NCBI GenBank assembly: GCA_031549665.1
Contig: JAVBPJ010000001.1
Location: forward strand, 62,001-126,000
Direction: 5' to 3'
DNA: 64,000 nt
DNA from: Rikenella sp031549665
Lineage (GTDB): Bacteria; Bacteroidota; Bacteroidia; Bacteroidales; Rikenellaceae
Shown piece after piece: positions 14,085 through 23,400 of this stretch (its first letter is position 1; every line of letters starts with the position of its first letter). Position numbers and translations under genes: made by a program. The notes below the pieces were generated by a model, which saw only the letters and a list, made by a program, of their open reading frames with translations, did not search any database and was not told where the DNA came from.

Positions 14085-16019
14085 ATGAATCTCAGGAAAC
14101 AAATTCTTCTTCTATCGGCCGCACTCCTGCTGGCGGGCTTCTCCTCTCCCCTGCAGGCGCAGAACCCCGACCTGCCGCCGACGCTGAAAGGCAACTGGAT
14201 CGATGCGAAAACCAACCTGTGGACGCTGACCTTCGAGCCCGGTTTTGCCGTGGCCGACACCGCTTTTTGGGACTACGCCTCGATTGCCGGCAACAAAAAA
14301 GGAACCGATTACGTGGTCACCCTGCGCGATCCGCAAAACCCGGCCCGTTTGAAAGGTCTCGGACTCACGGTGGTCAACGACAGCACGCTCACCCTGAGCC
14401 AGGGAAAATCGCGGACTACCCTGTTGCGCAAGAACGCCGCAATGGCCACAAAGGGTTTCGCCTCGCCGGATCCTTCCCCATTCCCTTCTTTTCAATGGGG
14501 AACCGACAGCATGGTGGTCGAGGGATTCCTGATGGATTTTGCCTCCCTGGGCGCAACTCCCCAGCAGGCTACTGTACGGTACATGATTGGAAAGATGTTT
14601 GAAAACGGATACAACCAACAGGCGTTGCAGGTCGACGAACAGGGACGTTTCCGGGTGGTGGTGCCGATGTGGAAAAACATCCAGCAGGCGATGGTATGGG
14701 ACAACTGGCGCATTGTATCGGCCGGCGGACGCATGATGATGGCCATTCCCGCGCGAGGGGGCCGGAACCTCTACATGGGAACCAACGCCCGCGTCAATCA
14801 GGAGCTCGACGCGTACAACATCTACCGGATTACGGACCGTTGGTTGCCGCGCATCCAAATAGGACAGACTCCCGCGCCCGAAAGCCTGGAAAAATGGAAA
14901 GACGGAATGATCGCCCGCTACCAGGCGGCCGTCCGCGATTCGATCCCCGCCTTTTGCCGCGAACACAATCTTTCGGTAAAAACGGAGCAACTGTACAAGG
15001 CGTTTACCCTGCGAGCCATAGCTTCTAATTTCAACCAGGCCCGGTATGTGTTCCCTGAGTTGAAAACCCCGGATAATTTTTACTGGCCGAGCGATGGCTT
15101 CGACTACGAAAACCCGATGCTCTTCTGCACCGAAGACGGGGTGATGAACAACCTGATGGTTGAAGGGATGTTCCGAAAGATGAATCATTACAAGGCCGAC
15201 CAGGCCGGGGGTCTCTCGGAGTACGATTTCGAGACCCTTTCGGACATGGGGAAATACTACCGCTCGGACACGGCCCGGGTGAACGATTTCTACCGGCGGA
15301 ACGGCAAAAAACTACCCGCCCTGACCAAAGAGGAGAACGACTCGTTGATGATGCGTTTTTTTGCCGCTACGGCTGCCGAGTACATCCAAAGTTCGCCCAA
15401 CCGCGATGCCGCCTTTGCCGACGGCCTGTACTGGATGTGGAACGCCGAGCGTCGGCCTCTGCCCGCCACTACCCTGGCCTGGATCGACGATTTTGTGCGG
15501 GATCCTGCCATCCGGCAGATCATCCACGCCTCCAACGAACGTTTCGCAGCACTGATCGAAATGGCCAACAAAAGCGTCTTCAACGAGGAAACGCTCCCCG
15601 CAGCAATGATGGATGCCGACTCGATACTTGCCGCCATCGTGGCTCCCCACCGAGGCAAGGTCATCTACCTGGACATTTGGGGAACCTGGTGTTCGCCCTG
15701 CCGGGCCCAAATGGCGCTGGTTCCGGCCGTCAAAGAGGCGTTGGAAGGGAAGGATGTAGTATATATCTACCTGGCCAACGGTTCTCCGCGTGACACCTGG
15801 CGTTCGATGATCGCCGAATACCGCCTGTTCGGCTCAAACACGATACACTACAACCTGCCTGCCCAGCAGCAGGGGGCTTTCGATGCCAAGTACCTCGGTC
15901 GGGGTTATCCCACCTATATTTTGGTCGATAAAGAGGGTAAATTCGTCACGAAAGAGGCTCCCTGGCCGGCACAAAAAAAGGAATTGATCCAAGCGATCGA
16001 AGAACTCCTGGCCCGGTAG
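14085..16019 (+). CDS. periplasmic TlpA/ResA-like thiol-disulfide oxidoreductase with large N-terminal region
   Basis: This 644-aa secreted protein has a Sec signal peptide (ILLLSAALLLAGFSSPLQA). The last 135 residues are a TlpA-type thioredoxin domain: the redox motif WCSPC has cysteines 536 and 539, preceded by KVIYLDIWG, and the cis-Pro region is GYPTYILVD. The long N-terminal part (about 25-500) is mixed beta then helical and resembles other Bacteroidota TlpA-family proteins that carry a DUF4369-like or unique domain. I cannot assign its ligand. Thioredoxin-like proteins of this type reduce disulfides or mature c-type cytochromes outside the cytoplasm. The dsbD gene at 44882 could supply electrons. 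It is a single-gene unit with its own promoter-like sequence and a convergent hairpin after it. Confidence 0.85.
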   Translation: MNLRKQILLLSAALLLAGFSSPLQAQNPDLPPTLKGNWIDAKTNLWTLTFEPGFAVADTAFWDYASIAGNKKGTDYVVTLRDPQNPARLKGLGLTVVNDSTLTLSQGKSRTTLLRKNAAMATKGFASPDPSPFPSFQWGTDSMVVEGFLMDFASLGATPQQATVRYMIGKMFENGYNQQALQVDEQGRFRVVVPMWKNIQQAMVWDNWRIVSAGGRMMMAIPARGGRNLYMGTNARVNQELDAYNIYRITDRWLPRIQIGQTPAPESLEKWKDGMIARYQAAVRDSIPAFCREHNLSVKTEQLYKAFTLRAIASNFNQARYVFPELKTPDNFYWPSDGFDYENPMLFCTEDGVMNNLMVEGMFRKMNHYKADQAGGLSEYDFETLSDMGKYYRSDTARVNDFYRRNGKKLPALTKEENDSLMMRFFAATAAEYIQSSPNRDAAFADGLYWMWNAERRPLPATTLAWIDDFVRDPAIRQIIHASNERFAALIEMANKSVFNEETLPAAMMDADSILAAIVAPHRGKVIYLDIWGTWCSPCRAQMALVPAVKEALEGKDVVYIYLANGSPRDTWRSMIAEYRLFGSNTIHYNLPAQQQGAFDAKYLGRGYPTYILVDKEGKFVTKEAPWPAQKKELIQAIEELLAR

Positions 16020-16097
16020 TTCCTGAGGTTGCTGCAATCACAGGGGGTTTTCGTCGTCTGGCTTCGTTCTCTCTCCCTGGACCCCGCTCGCTTACAA

Positions 16098-16133
16098 CAA
16101 ATCGGGGAGGCTTTTGCAAGCCTCCCCGATTTG
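16098..16133. terminator. perfect 16-bp hairpin between convergent genes
   Basis: 16098-16113 pairs perfectly with 16118-16133 around a 4-nt loop TTGC. It sits between the convergent TlpA-type and GlsB-like genes. Neither side has a T-run, so termination efficiency is uncertain. Confidence 0.6.
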
Positions 16134-16150
16134 TCAATACGAACGATCGT

Positions 16151-16399
16151 TTATTTTTTGCGGAAAAACGAAAGGATCCACAAAAAGAGTACCGCGCCGA
16201 GGGTGGCGGTAATCAGGTTGCCGACAATGCTTCCCGAGAAAAGGCCGATGCCCAGCTGGCCGAAGAGCCAGCCGCCCAGCAAGCCGCCGACGATACCAAC
16301 CAACAGGTTGATGATCAGTCCGAAGCCTTTGCCTTTCATCAACTGTCCGGCCAGAAATCCGGCCACAATACCGATAATGATGTACCAAATGAAACCCAT
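16151..16399 (-). CDS. GlsB/YeaQ/YmgE family stress-response membrane protein
   Basis: This is an 82-aa, very hydrophobic, Gly-rich protein with three transmembrane segments (WYIIIGIVAGFLAGQLM, LIINLLVGIVGGLLGGWLF, IVGNLITATLGAVLFLWIL). Length and the repeated GxxxG pattern match the GlsB/YeaQ/YmgE (transglycosylase-associated) family, whose members are induced by envelope or osmotic stress; the exact biochemical role is not established. The open frame extends upstream to 16600, but only ATG 16399 gives the family's normal N-terminus. A TACCTTTA-like element lies at 16455-16462. Confidence 0.9.
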   Translation of the reverse strand: MGFIWYIIIGIVAGFLAGQLMKGKGFGLIINLLVGIVGGLLGGWLFGQLGIGLFSGSIVGNLITATLGAVLFLWILSFFRKK

Positions 16400-16454
16400 A
16401 GTAGTGGTTTGTTTAAGAGGTTCTTCTCGGCGGGATTTTCCCCCGATGTTCCGG

Positions 16455-16462
16455 TAAAGGTA
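16455..16462 (-). promoter_or_regulatory. possible -7 element of the GlsB-like gene (TACCTTTA)
   Basis: Seven of eight positions match TAnnTTTG on the minus strand, 55 bp upstream of ATG 16399. Confidence 0.4.
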
Positions 16463-16536
16463 CTGTTTTTCTTCTGTTTTCTCCCTGTTATCGACGGCCG
16501 GGATCCGGTATAAGGCCGAAAGTTCGCAGCTTTTGC

Positions 16537-16544
16537 TACTTTTG
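16537..16544 (+). promoter_or_regulatory. -7 promoter element of the acyltransferase gene (TACTTTTG)
   Basis: An exact TAnnTTTG match on the plus strand, 45 bp upstream of ATG 16590. Confidence 0.55.
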
Positions 16545-16589
16545 TACCTTACACTCGCAAAAATCCGCCGATCCATCCGTCTACTGCTC

Positions 16590-17702
16590 ATGACTTCCAT
16601 TCAACAGACCTCCTCCTCGAAACAGCACTACGTAATACTCGACTTCCTGCGCGGTATAGCGGCCCTGATCGTGCTTATATTCCACTACACGGAATATACG
16701 AACCCCGATTTCACCAAAAACCTTGTCGCACACGGGTTCCTGGCGGTGGATTTCTTCTTCTGCCTCTCCGGATTCGTGATCGGATATGCCTACGACGACC
16801 GCATGAAGGGCATGGGTATCAAACAGTTCTTCACAAACCGGCTGATCCGCCTTCATCCGCTCGTAATCCTGGGTTCGGTGCTGGGCATCGTGCTGTACTT
16901 CGTCTTCCCGTGGTCGAGCGACGCGCTGGCTCCGGGTTGGGGCAACATCGTCCTGGCCACCGTGCTGTCGCTGTTGCTGATCCCCTCGAACAACCTGCTG
17001 AACTCGGCCTCGACGGGGGTAGACCGGCCCGATCTGTTTCCGCTGAACTCAGCCTCGTGGTCGCTCTTTTTCGAATACATCGCCAACATCTTTTACGCCT
17101 TTGCGCTCTGCCGCATCAAGCGCGGATGGTTGATCCCGATCGCAGTACTGGGCGCGGGGTGGCTCGGCCTGCTGGGCAGCAAAACCGGAATACTGGTGGG
17201 GGGTTGGGACATTTCGACCTTTTGGGTGGGCATGGCGCGCGTTACCTTCTCGTTCACGGCCGGATTGCTGATTTTCAAATACAACCTGGTGATACGCCAC
17301 AAGATGGGGGCCTTGCTGCCTACCGGATTGTTGCTCGTGGCGCTTATGTTCCCGCACCTGGACAAGGACTGGCTCACGGAACTCGCCTGCGTGGTGCTGC
17401 TGTGTCCGTTGATCGTTTCCCTGGGCGCAGGCACTTCGGGTTCGGGCAGGTTGCAGGGCGTTTACGAGTTTGTGGGGCGGATGTCCTACCCGGTGTACAT
17501 CATGCACTACCCCGTTGTGGTGGCCTTCGGCAACTATTACCTGGCCAACAAGCCCGAGGGAACGCCGCTGGTGATGATGGTCGTGGCTCTGATCCTGCTC
17601 AACCTGGCCATAGCCTACGCCTCGCTACGCTGGTTCGACGAGCCGGTAAGGAGGTGGCTTGCCGCGCAGAATAAAAAACGACGCGCCCAAAAGGCGGCGT
17701 AG
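16590..17702 (+). CDS. acyltransferase 3 family (OafA/YrhL-like) membrane protein
   Basis: This is a 370-aa polytopic membrane acyltransferase. Family marks are the N-terminal LDFLRGIAALIVLIFHYTE (catalytic His in the first membrane helix), FFCLSGFVIGYAYDDR and about ten hydrophobic segments ending in PVYIMHYPVVV. Relatives move acetyl or succinyl groups from cytoplasmic acyl-CoA onto surface polysaccharide, LPS O-antigen or peptidoglycan. No glycan cluster surrounds it, so the acceptor is unknown. The open frame begins at 16533, but ATG 16590 is closer to the family start. It has its own promoter element and is divergent from the GlsB-like gene. Confidence 0.9.
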   Translation: MTSIQQTSSSKQHYVILDFLRGIAALIVLIFHYTEYTNPDFTKNLVAHGFLAVDFFFCLSGFVIGYAYDDRMKGMGIKQFFTNRLIRLHPLVILGSVLGIVLYFVFPWSSDALAPGWGNIVLATVLSLLLIPSNNLLNSASTGVDRPDLFPLNSASWSLFFEYIANIFYAFALCRIKRGWLIPIAVLGAGWLGLLGSKTGILVGGWDISTFWVGMARVTFSFTAGLLIFKYNLVIRHKMGALLPTGLLLVALMFPHLDKDWLTELACVVLLCPLIVSLGAGTSGSGRLQGVYEFVGRMSYPVYIMHYPVVVAFGNYYLANKPEGTPLVMMVVALILLNLAIAYASLRWFDEPVRRWLAAQNKKRRAQKAA

Positions 17703-17746
17703 CCGAAGTCGATAAATAGCGCGGACAGACAATCTGCCGTAAAATA

Positions 17747-17777
17747 CGCCGGGCCGCCCTGTTGGGGCGGCCCGGCG
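17747..17777. terminator. perfect 13-bp hairpin between convergent genes
   Basis: 17747-17759 pairs with 17765-17777 around a 5-nt loop. In the minus direction a T-rich stretch (TATTTTA) follows, so it should end the Spy-like transcript; it may also act on the acyltransferase gene. Confidence 0.65.
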
Positions 17778-17798
17778 GCGTGAAGTCGGCGGTCGAGA

Positions 17799-18164
17799 CT
17801 ACCGATTCTGGAAATTGCGCATCTGTTCTTCGCGCTCTTTCAACACGGCATCGTACTCTTTTTGTTGTTCGGGAGTCAGCAGCGCCTTGATCTTTTGCAC
17901 GCGTTCCGCCTGTTGTTTCTGCATCAGTGCCATGCGTTCTTCGCGCGTGGCTGCTCCGCCGAACTGCGCCTGGGCCTGCTTGGCAAGCCGCAGGTTGATT
18001 TGGTACACCGAGTCCTGCTGCACCTGGGTCAGGTGCAAGCGGCCGCTGAGTTGATCGGTCGCCACCTTGGCCCGCTCTTCGGGAGTGGCACGGGGGCCGC
18101 CCTGTTGGGCCGAAGCCGCCGTGGTCATTACCGCCACAGCCAGCATCCATATCCATTTTTTCAT
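17799..18164 (-). CDS. Spy/CpxP-like periplasmic protein
   Basis: This is a 121-aa secreted, highly helical and charged protein. The signal peptide ends near TTAASAQ. The mature part has the two family-type repeats: LHLTQVQQDSVYQI (an LTxxQ-like motif, about residues 43-56) and ALLTPEQQKEYDAVL (about 94-108). Both are characteristic of the Spy/CpxP chaperone-like fold, which guards periplasmic proteins during envelope stress. Such proteins in Bacteroidota are usually short and poorly studied. It lies 70 bp downstream of metY's promoter-distal strand neighbour, on the same strand as metY, and precedes a good terminator. The precise function is inferred. Confidence 0.75.
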   Translation of the reverse strand: MKKWIWMLAVAVMTTAASAQQGGPRATPEERAKVATDQLSGRLHLTQVQQDSVYQINLRLAKQAQAQFGGAATREERMALMQKQQAERVQKIKALLTPEQQKEYDAVLKEREEQMRNFQNR

Positions 18165-18234
18165 TGTTGTGAAAGGTTAAAGGGCTTATTCCCCCGTTGG
18201 ATGCGGGGATCAGGCCGAAGTTTATCGCACTCCG

Positions 18235-19521
18235 CTACATTTTTGCAAGGGCCTGTTCCAGATCGGCGATGATGTCCTCGGGGGCCTCGATGCCGGTCGA
18301 AAAGCGGATCAGGTCGGGAGCGACGCCCGCTTCGACCAGCTGTTGGTCGCTCAACTGGCGGTGGGTGTGGCTGGCGGGGTGCAGCACCGAGGTGCGGGCA
18401 TCGGCCACGTGGGTAACGATGGCCGCGAGTTCCAGTCCGTCCATGAAGCGGATCGAGGCCTCGCGCCCGCCCAGCAGGCCGAAGGTCAGTACGCCGCACG
18501 ACCCCTGGGGAAGGTATTTTTGGGCCAGCGCATGGTATTTGTTCGAGGGCAGGGCCGGATAGTTCACCCAGGCCACTTTGTCGGTGCGCGATTGCAGGTA
18601 ATTGGCCACCGCGTGGGCGTTCGAACAGTGGCGGGCCATGCGCAGGTGGAGCGTTTCGATGCCCACGTTGAGCAGAAAGGCGTTTTCGGGAGCCTGGCAC
18701 GATCCCAAGTCGCGCATCAACTGCACGGTCGCCTTGGTCAGGTAGGCCGCACGGCCGAAGGCTTCGGTATAGACCAGTCCGTGGTACGATTCGTCGGGCT
18801 GGGTCAATCCGGGGAAACGGTCGGCATGGGCCGCCCAGTCGAAATTGCCGCTGTCGACGATGGCTCCCCCGACACTCGTGGCGTGGCCGTCGAGGTACTT
18901 GGTGGTGGAGTGGATGACGATGTCGGCCCCCCAGGCGATCGGCTGGCAGTTGATCGGCGTGGGAAAGGTGTTGTCAACAAGCAGCGGCACCCCTTGGGAG
19001 TGGGCGAGCGTTGCAAATTTTTCGATGTCCAGCACGTGGAGCGAGGGGTTCGAAACCGTTTCGGCGAAAAGCGCTTTGGTGTTGGGGCGGAAAGCCTTGC
19101 GCAGCTCTTCGACCGGAGCATCCTGATCGACAAAAGTTACCTCGATCCCCAGTTTTTTGAGGGTAACGGCAAACAGGTTGAAAGTGCCTCCGTAGATGGT
19201 CGATGCGCTGACAAAGTGGTCACCCGCCGAACAAATGTTGATGATGGCGTAGAACGAAGCGGCCTGGCCGGACGAGGTAAGCATCGCCCCGATGCCCCCT
19301 TCGAGGGCGGCGATTTTGGAGGCCACCGCCTCGTTGGTGGGATTTTGCAGGCGGGTGTAGAAAAATCCGGCCTCTTCCAAATCGAACAGCTTGGCCATTT
19401 GGTCGCTGGTTTCGTATTTGAACGTGGTGCTTTGGTAGATCGGTACTACGCGGGGTTCCCCCTTCTTGGGGTCCCACCCCCCCTGTACGCAGAGGGTTTC
19501 GCGTGAAAGTTTTTTATTCAT
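18235..19521 (-). CDS. metY: O-acetylhomoserine aminocarboxypropyltransferase / O-acetylhomoserine sulfhydrylase MetY
   Basis: MetY is a PLP enzyme of the Cys/Met metabolism family that makes homocysteine (or methionine with methanethiol) from O-acetylhomoserine. The PLP lysine is Lys208 in HSTTKYLDGH. Other family marks are ETLCVQGGWDP at the N-terminus, PIYQSTTFKY, FFYTRLQNPTNEA and the C-terminal RFSTGIEAPEDIIADLEQAL. The length of 428 aa fits MetY rather than the shorter MetB/MetC (380-400). It is transcribed alone from a -7 element at 19561-19568 that abuts the divergent DUF2721 promoter. No SAM riboswitch fits in the roughly 35-nt leader. Confidence 0.93.
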   Translation of the reverse strand: MNKKLSRETLCVQGGWDPKKGEPRVVPIYQSTTFKYETSDQMAKLFDLEEAGFFYTRLQNPTNEAVASKIAALEGGIGAMLTSSGQAASFYAIINICSAGDHFVSASTIYGGTFNLFAVTLKKLGIEVTFVDQDAPVEELRKAFRPNTKALFAETVSNPSLHVLDIEKFATLAHSQGVPLLVDNTFPTPINCQPIAWGADIVIHSTTKYLDGHATSVGGAIVDSGNFDWAAHADRFPGLTQPDESYHGLVYTEAFGRAAYLTKATVQLMRDLGSCQAPENAFLLNVGIETLHLRMARHCSNAHAVANYLQSRTDKVAWVNYPALPSNKYHALAQKYLPQGSCGVLTFGLLGGREASIRFMDGLELAAIVTHVADARTSVLHPASHTHRQLSDQQLVEAGVAPDLIRFSTGIEAPEDIIADLEQALAKM

Positions 19522-19560
19522 TTTTGTTGGCGTCGGGGTTTATTTACATTTCGTGAATCC

Positions 19561-19568
19561 CAAAGGTA
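19561..19568 (-). promoter_or_regulatory. -7 promoter element of metY (TACCTTTG)
   Basis: An exact TAnnTTTG match on the minus strand, 39 bp upstream of ATG 19521. Confidence 0.6.
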
Positions 19569-19569
19569 T

Positions 19570-19577
19570 TAACTTTG
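19570..19577 (+). promoter_or_regulatory. -7 promoter element of the DUF2721 gene (TAACTTTG)
   Basis: An exact TAnnTTTG match on the plus strand, one base from the metY -7 element, 53 bp upstream of ATG 19631. Confidence 0.55.
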
Positions 19578-19630
19578 GGCATCATTCTTGCTCGAACTAC
19601 CTGTAGAACGTAAAAATTGCCCTTTTCGTT

Positions 19631-20047
19631 ATGGAAGAACTTACATTGACAACCCCCTCGATCCTTTTTTCGGCCATTTCGCTGATCATGCTGGCCTATA
19701 CGAACCGCTTTCTGGCCTACGCCCAGGTGATTCGGGATTTGCGCGACCAACACGCCCAACGCCCCACCCTGGTTACACTCAAACAAATCACCAACCTCCG
19801 CAACCGGCTCCACCTGATGCGCGCCATGCAGGTGGTGGGCGTGGCGAGCCTGCTGCTGTGCGTGGTATGCACCCTGTTCATTTACGTCGGCTGGCACCTG
19901 GCTGCCGTCTACATTTTCGGAGCGGCGCTGCTGCTGCTGATCGTGTCGCTGGGGCTGTCGATTCACGAACTCTCCATTTCGGTCAAAGCGCTGGACTACC
20001 ACCTCGACAGGGTGGAGGAGGATTGCCCCAAGGGCGATTGCATCTGA
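19631..20047 (+). CDS. DUF2721 family membrane protein
   Basis: This is a 138-aa integral membrane protein with an N-terminal hydrophobic segment (ISLIMLAYTNRFLAYAQ), a charged loop (IRDLRDQHAQRP, NLRNRLHLMRAMQ), and two close transmembrane helices (VVGVASLLLCVVCTLFIYVGW, AAVYIFGAALLLLIVSLGLSI). The pattern tsNRFxAyaqvIRdLr is that of DUF2721, a widespread family with no established function. The C-terminus EEDCPKGDCI has two cysteines that might bind metal. It stands alone, divergent from metY. Confidence 0.85.
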   Translation: MEELTLTTPSILFSAISLIMLAYTNRFLAYAQVIRDLRDQHAQRPTLVTLKQITNLRNRLHLMRAMQVVGVASLLLCVVCTLFIYVGWHLAAVYIFGAALLLLIVSLGLSIHELSISVKALDYHLDRVEEDCPKGDCI

Positions 20048-20097
20048 TTTCGCGCTTCCCGTAACGAAGGGATCCCCCCCTGTTTGGCAAAATAACG

Positions 20098-20134
20098 AAC
20101 CCCGGACCGTCCACGAGAGAGACGGTTCGGGGTT
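20098..20134. terminator. 14-bp hairpin between convergent genes
   Basis: 20098-20111 pairs with 20121-20134 (one G-T pair), with a 9-nt loop. It lies between the convergent DUF2721 and PII-like genes. There is no T-run, so this is a probable rather than certain terminator. Confidence 0.55.
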
Positions 20135-20155
20135 GCGTATTGAACAGCAGGAGGG

Positions 20156-20449
20156 TTAAATCCCCTGTTCGATGTTCCAGACAAAGGCGCGGAGTCCCTG
20201 TGCGGGCGTGCCTTGGTCGAGTTCGCGCAGCAAGGCGAGGATGGGGTCGATCCGGTGGGGTTCGACCACGGCCAGGATGGCCCCGTTCAGCGTGGGCCAG
20301 GCGTGGCTGCCGTAGTGCGGTTCGCCCGTTGCCGAACCTCGGCCCTGCAGTTCGGGCCAGTAGGTATATCCCCGGCAGTTGTTGCGGTCGAGAATCGCCA
20401 CCACCTCTTCGTGGTAGCTTTGATTGAAGGTAATCAGTATCGCTTTCAT
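20156..20449 (-). CDS. PII-like (GlnB/CutA-fold) small protein, last gene of an RND efflux operon
   Basis: This 97-aa protein reads like a PII-superfamily ferredoxin-like fold: strand KAILITFN, helix EEVVAILDRNNC, then GYTYWPELQGRGS where PII has GxTxxxVxGxG, strand GAILAVVEP, helix RIDPILALLREL and a final GLRAFVWNIEQ. It lacks the tyrosine-bearing T-loop of true GlnB/GlnK, so nitrogen signalling is unlikely. It starts 15 bp after the RND pump gene ends and is therefore co-transcribed with tetR, tolC and the membrane fusion protein. PII-like proteins can bind nucleotides or metals and regulate membrane transporters, so a role in sensing or tuning the pump is plausible but unproven. Confidence 0.7.
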   Translation of the reverse strand: MKAILITFNQSYHEEVVAILDRNNCRGYTYWPELQGRGSATGEPHYGSHAWPTLNGAILAVVEPHRIDPILALLRELDQGTPAQGLRAFVWNIEQGI

Positions 20450-20464
20450 GGTATCGAGGCGGGG

Positions 20465-23400
20465 TTAAACGTTCGTGGGAGTGGCGGGTTCGGCAGCGGC
20501 CAGGGCGGCGCTTTTCCGGCGCTGGCGTTTGACTCCGGTGCCGGCGAAGATGCAGTAAACCACCGGAACGATGATCAGCGTGATCAGGGTCGAGAACGAA
20601 AGACCGGTCCAGACGGCGATCCCCATCGGGCGCCACATTTCCGACCCCTCGCCCGTACCCAGGGCCAGCGGAAGCATCCCCAGCACGGTGGTCAGGGTGG
20701 TCATCAGCACGGGACGCAGACGCGACTTGCCGGCATCCAGCACCGCGCTCACGATCGACATGCCGCGTTCGCGGTTCAGGTTGGTGTAGTCCACCAGCAC
20801 AATCCCGTTTTTCACCACAATCCCGGCCAGCATAATGCTCCCGATCATGGCCATGATGCTCAGCGGGGTGCCGGTGGCCAGCAGGCCGAAGATCACGCCC
20901 GAGAAGGCGAACGGCAGCGAGAACATGATGATGAAGGGATAGGTGAGCGATTCGAATTGCGAAGCCATGACGATGAACACCAGAATAACGATCAGCAGCA
21001 GCAGCATGCCCATGTCGGCGAACGACTCCTGTTGTTCTTCGTAGGTGCCGCCGATTTGCACGGCTACCTCCTGCGGAATGTTCATCTGGGACACCTGTTC
21101 GTTGACCGAGGCGACCATTTGGCTCAGGACGTGTCCGGCTCCGACGGTTCCCTTGACGGTAACGACCCGTTCGCGGTCTTTCCGGTCGATGGTCGGCGGG
21201 GTGAAGCGTTCCACCACCTTGCCCAGTTCCTGCAGGCGGATGCCCTGCCCCATCGGGTTGTATATCAGGATGTTCTTCACGTCTTCGATCGACCGGCGGT
21301 ATTCGGGGGCGTAGCGCACCTTGATGTCGTACTCTTCGCCCTCCTCGCGGTAGTACGAGGCGGTGGTTCCGTTGATCCGGTTCCGCAGGTACATCGAGGC
21401 GGTGGTGATGTTCAGGCCGTTCATGGCCAGTTTTTCGCGGTCGAAGTCGATTTGGAACTCGGGAACGTAGTCCTTGCGGGTAATGCTCACCTCTTCGCAT
21501 CCGGGGATGTTGCGCATGCGTTCGGACAATTCGGCCGCCACGGCGTCGGTCTTGGCGAAGTCGTAGCCAAAAATGTCCATGTCGACGGTGGCCTGGCCGC
21601 TTCCGAACATCGACTCGCCGCCGGCAATCACCTGCGAGGTCTTGATTTCGGAGTAGGCTTTCAGGTCGTTGCGCATTCCTTCGCAAATCTCCACCAGGCC
21701 GCGCTGACGTTCGCCCACGCTGCTCAGGCGGACGTAGAATTCGATAATGTTCGACCCGTTTTCGGAGAGCGATGCCCACACGTTGTCGGTGCTTGCCTGC
21801 CCCACCGAAAAGGTGGTAACCTGCATTTCGGGGTATTTTTCACGCCACTCCTGGTCGACGCGCAGGGCTACTTCGCGCGTTATTTCGGTGCGCGTCCCCA
21901 CGGGCAGTTCAATCCGGGCGCTGATGCGGGCATTGTCCTGCGTGGGGAAGAATTCCGAGTTGATCAACGAGGACGACAGCAAACTGATCACAAAGATCGA
22001 AGCGGCGGAAACAACCACGATGGTGCGGTGGCGCACCGACCAGTCGAGTGCCTTCACATACCCCTTGTCCAATGCGGCCAGGAAGCGTTCAATGGGGCTG
22101 AAAAAGGCCCGCGCCAGACGGCTGCGGTCGCTCGGACGCTGCAACTTCATCAGCTTCGAGGCGAGCATGGGCGTAAGGGTGAGCGAAGCCACCAGCGAAA
22201 GCACCATAATGATGGTAACGATCCAGCCAAGCTGCGCGAACAGCACGCCGGAAAGGCCGGTGATGGTGGTCAGGGGCAGGAACACGGCCAGCACCGTAAG
22301 GGTCGAGGCCATTACCGCCAGCCCCACTTCGTTGGTCCCGTGAACGGCGGCCTGCCGGGGATGGCTCCCCCGCTCGATGTGGGTGGTGATGTTTTCCAGC
22401 ACCACAATGGCGTCGTCCACCACCATCCCGATGGCGATGCTGAGCGAACTGAGCGAGATGATGTTCAGCGTGTTGCCCGTCATTTGCAGGTAGATAAACG
22501 AGGCTACCAGCGAAATGGGGATCGTAAGCACAATGATGAACGTGGCCCGCCAGCGGCCCAGGAAGACCAGCACCACCAGCATCACCACGATGAACGTAAT
22601 CAGGATGGTTTCGATCAGCGAGTCGATCGTGTTGACGATGTTGGTCGAGGTGTCCATGATCAGCCCCAGCTTCACGTCCGAGGGAAGATTTTCTTGTAAC
22701 TCGGGCAGTTTGTCATGCACCTTGCGGGCAATGTCGACCGAGTTGGCGCCGGATTGCTTCTGTACGACGATCATCCCCCCCTGAATGCCGTTGTTGTAGG
22801 TTTCCTGCGCCCGCTCTTCGACGGTATCGATCACCCGGGCGACGTCCTTCAGGTAGACGTTGCGGCCGTCGGTGCTCCCCACCACCAGCGACTCCATGTC
22901 TTTGGCGTTGAAGAATTCGCCCGTTACACGCAGCGAATAGCTATTCGAGCCGACGTCGATGGTTCCGGCGGGGGTGTTACGGTTTTCGCTGGCGATGATG
23001 GCCGAGATGGCCTCGATCGACAGGTGGTAGGCTTCGAGTTTCTGCGGGTCGCAGTAGACTTCGATCTCGCGGATCGGCGCGCCCGAGATCGAAACGGCTC
23101 CCACGCCCGAGATCCGTTGCAGGGGGGTCGCCACCCGGTCGTCGAGGATGCGATTCAGGGCAGGCAGGCTCTCTTTGGCCGTTACCGAAAGCATCATGAT
23201 GGGGATGTCGTCGGTACCGAACTTGAAGAGTACCGGGTTCTCGGCATCGTCCGGAAGGGCGCTCTTGACCATGTCGATCTTGTCGCGCATGTCGCTGGTA
23301 GCCACGTCGATATTGGTTCCGTACTCGAATTCGAGCGTTACGATCGACATGTTCTCCTTCGACTGCGAAGTAACGTGCTTGACGTTGCTGACGGTATTGA

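Noticed and set aside
19522..19560. SAM riboswitch in front of metY
   Set aside because: The leader from the predicted promoter is about 35 nt, too short for any SAM riboswitch aptamer.
20213..22699. 828-aa plus-strand open frame opposite the RND pump
   Set aside because: His/Gln/Asp/Gly-rich, no known domain, and exactly opposite a conserved RND transporter.
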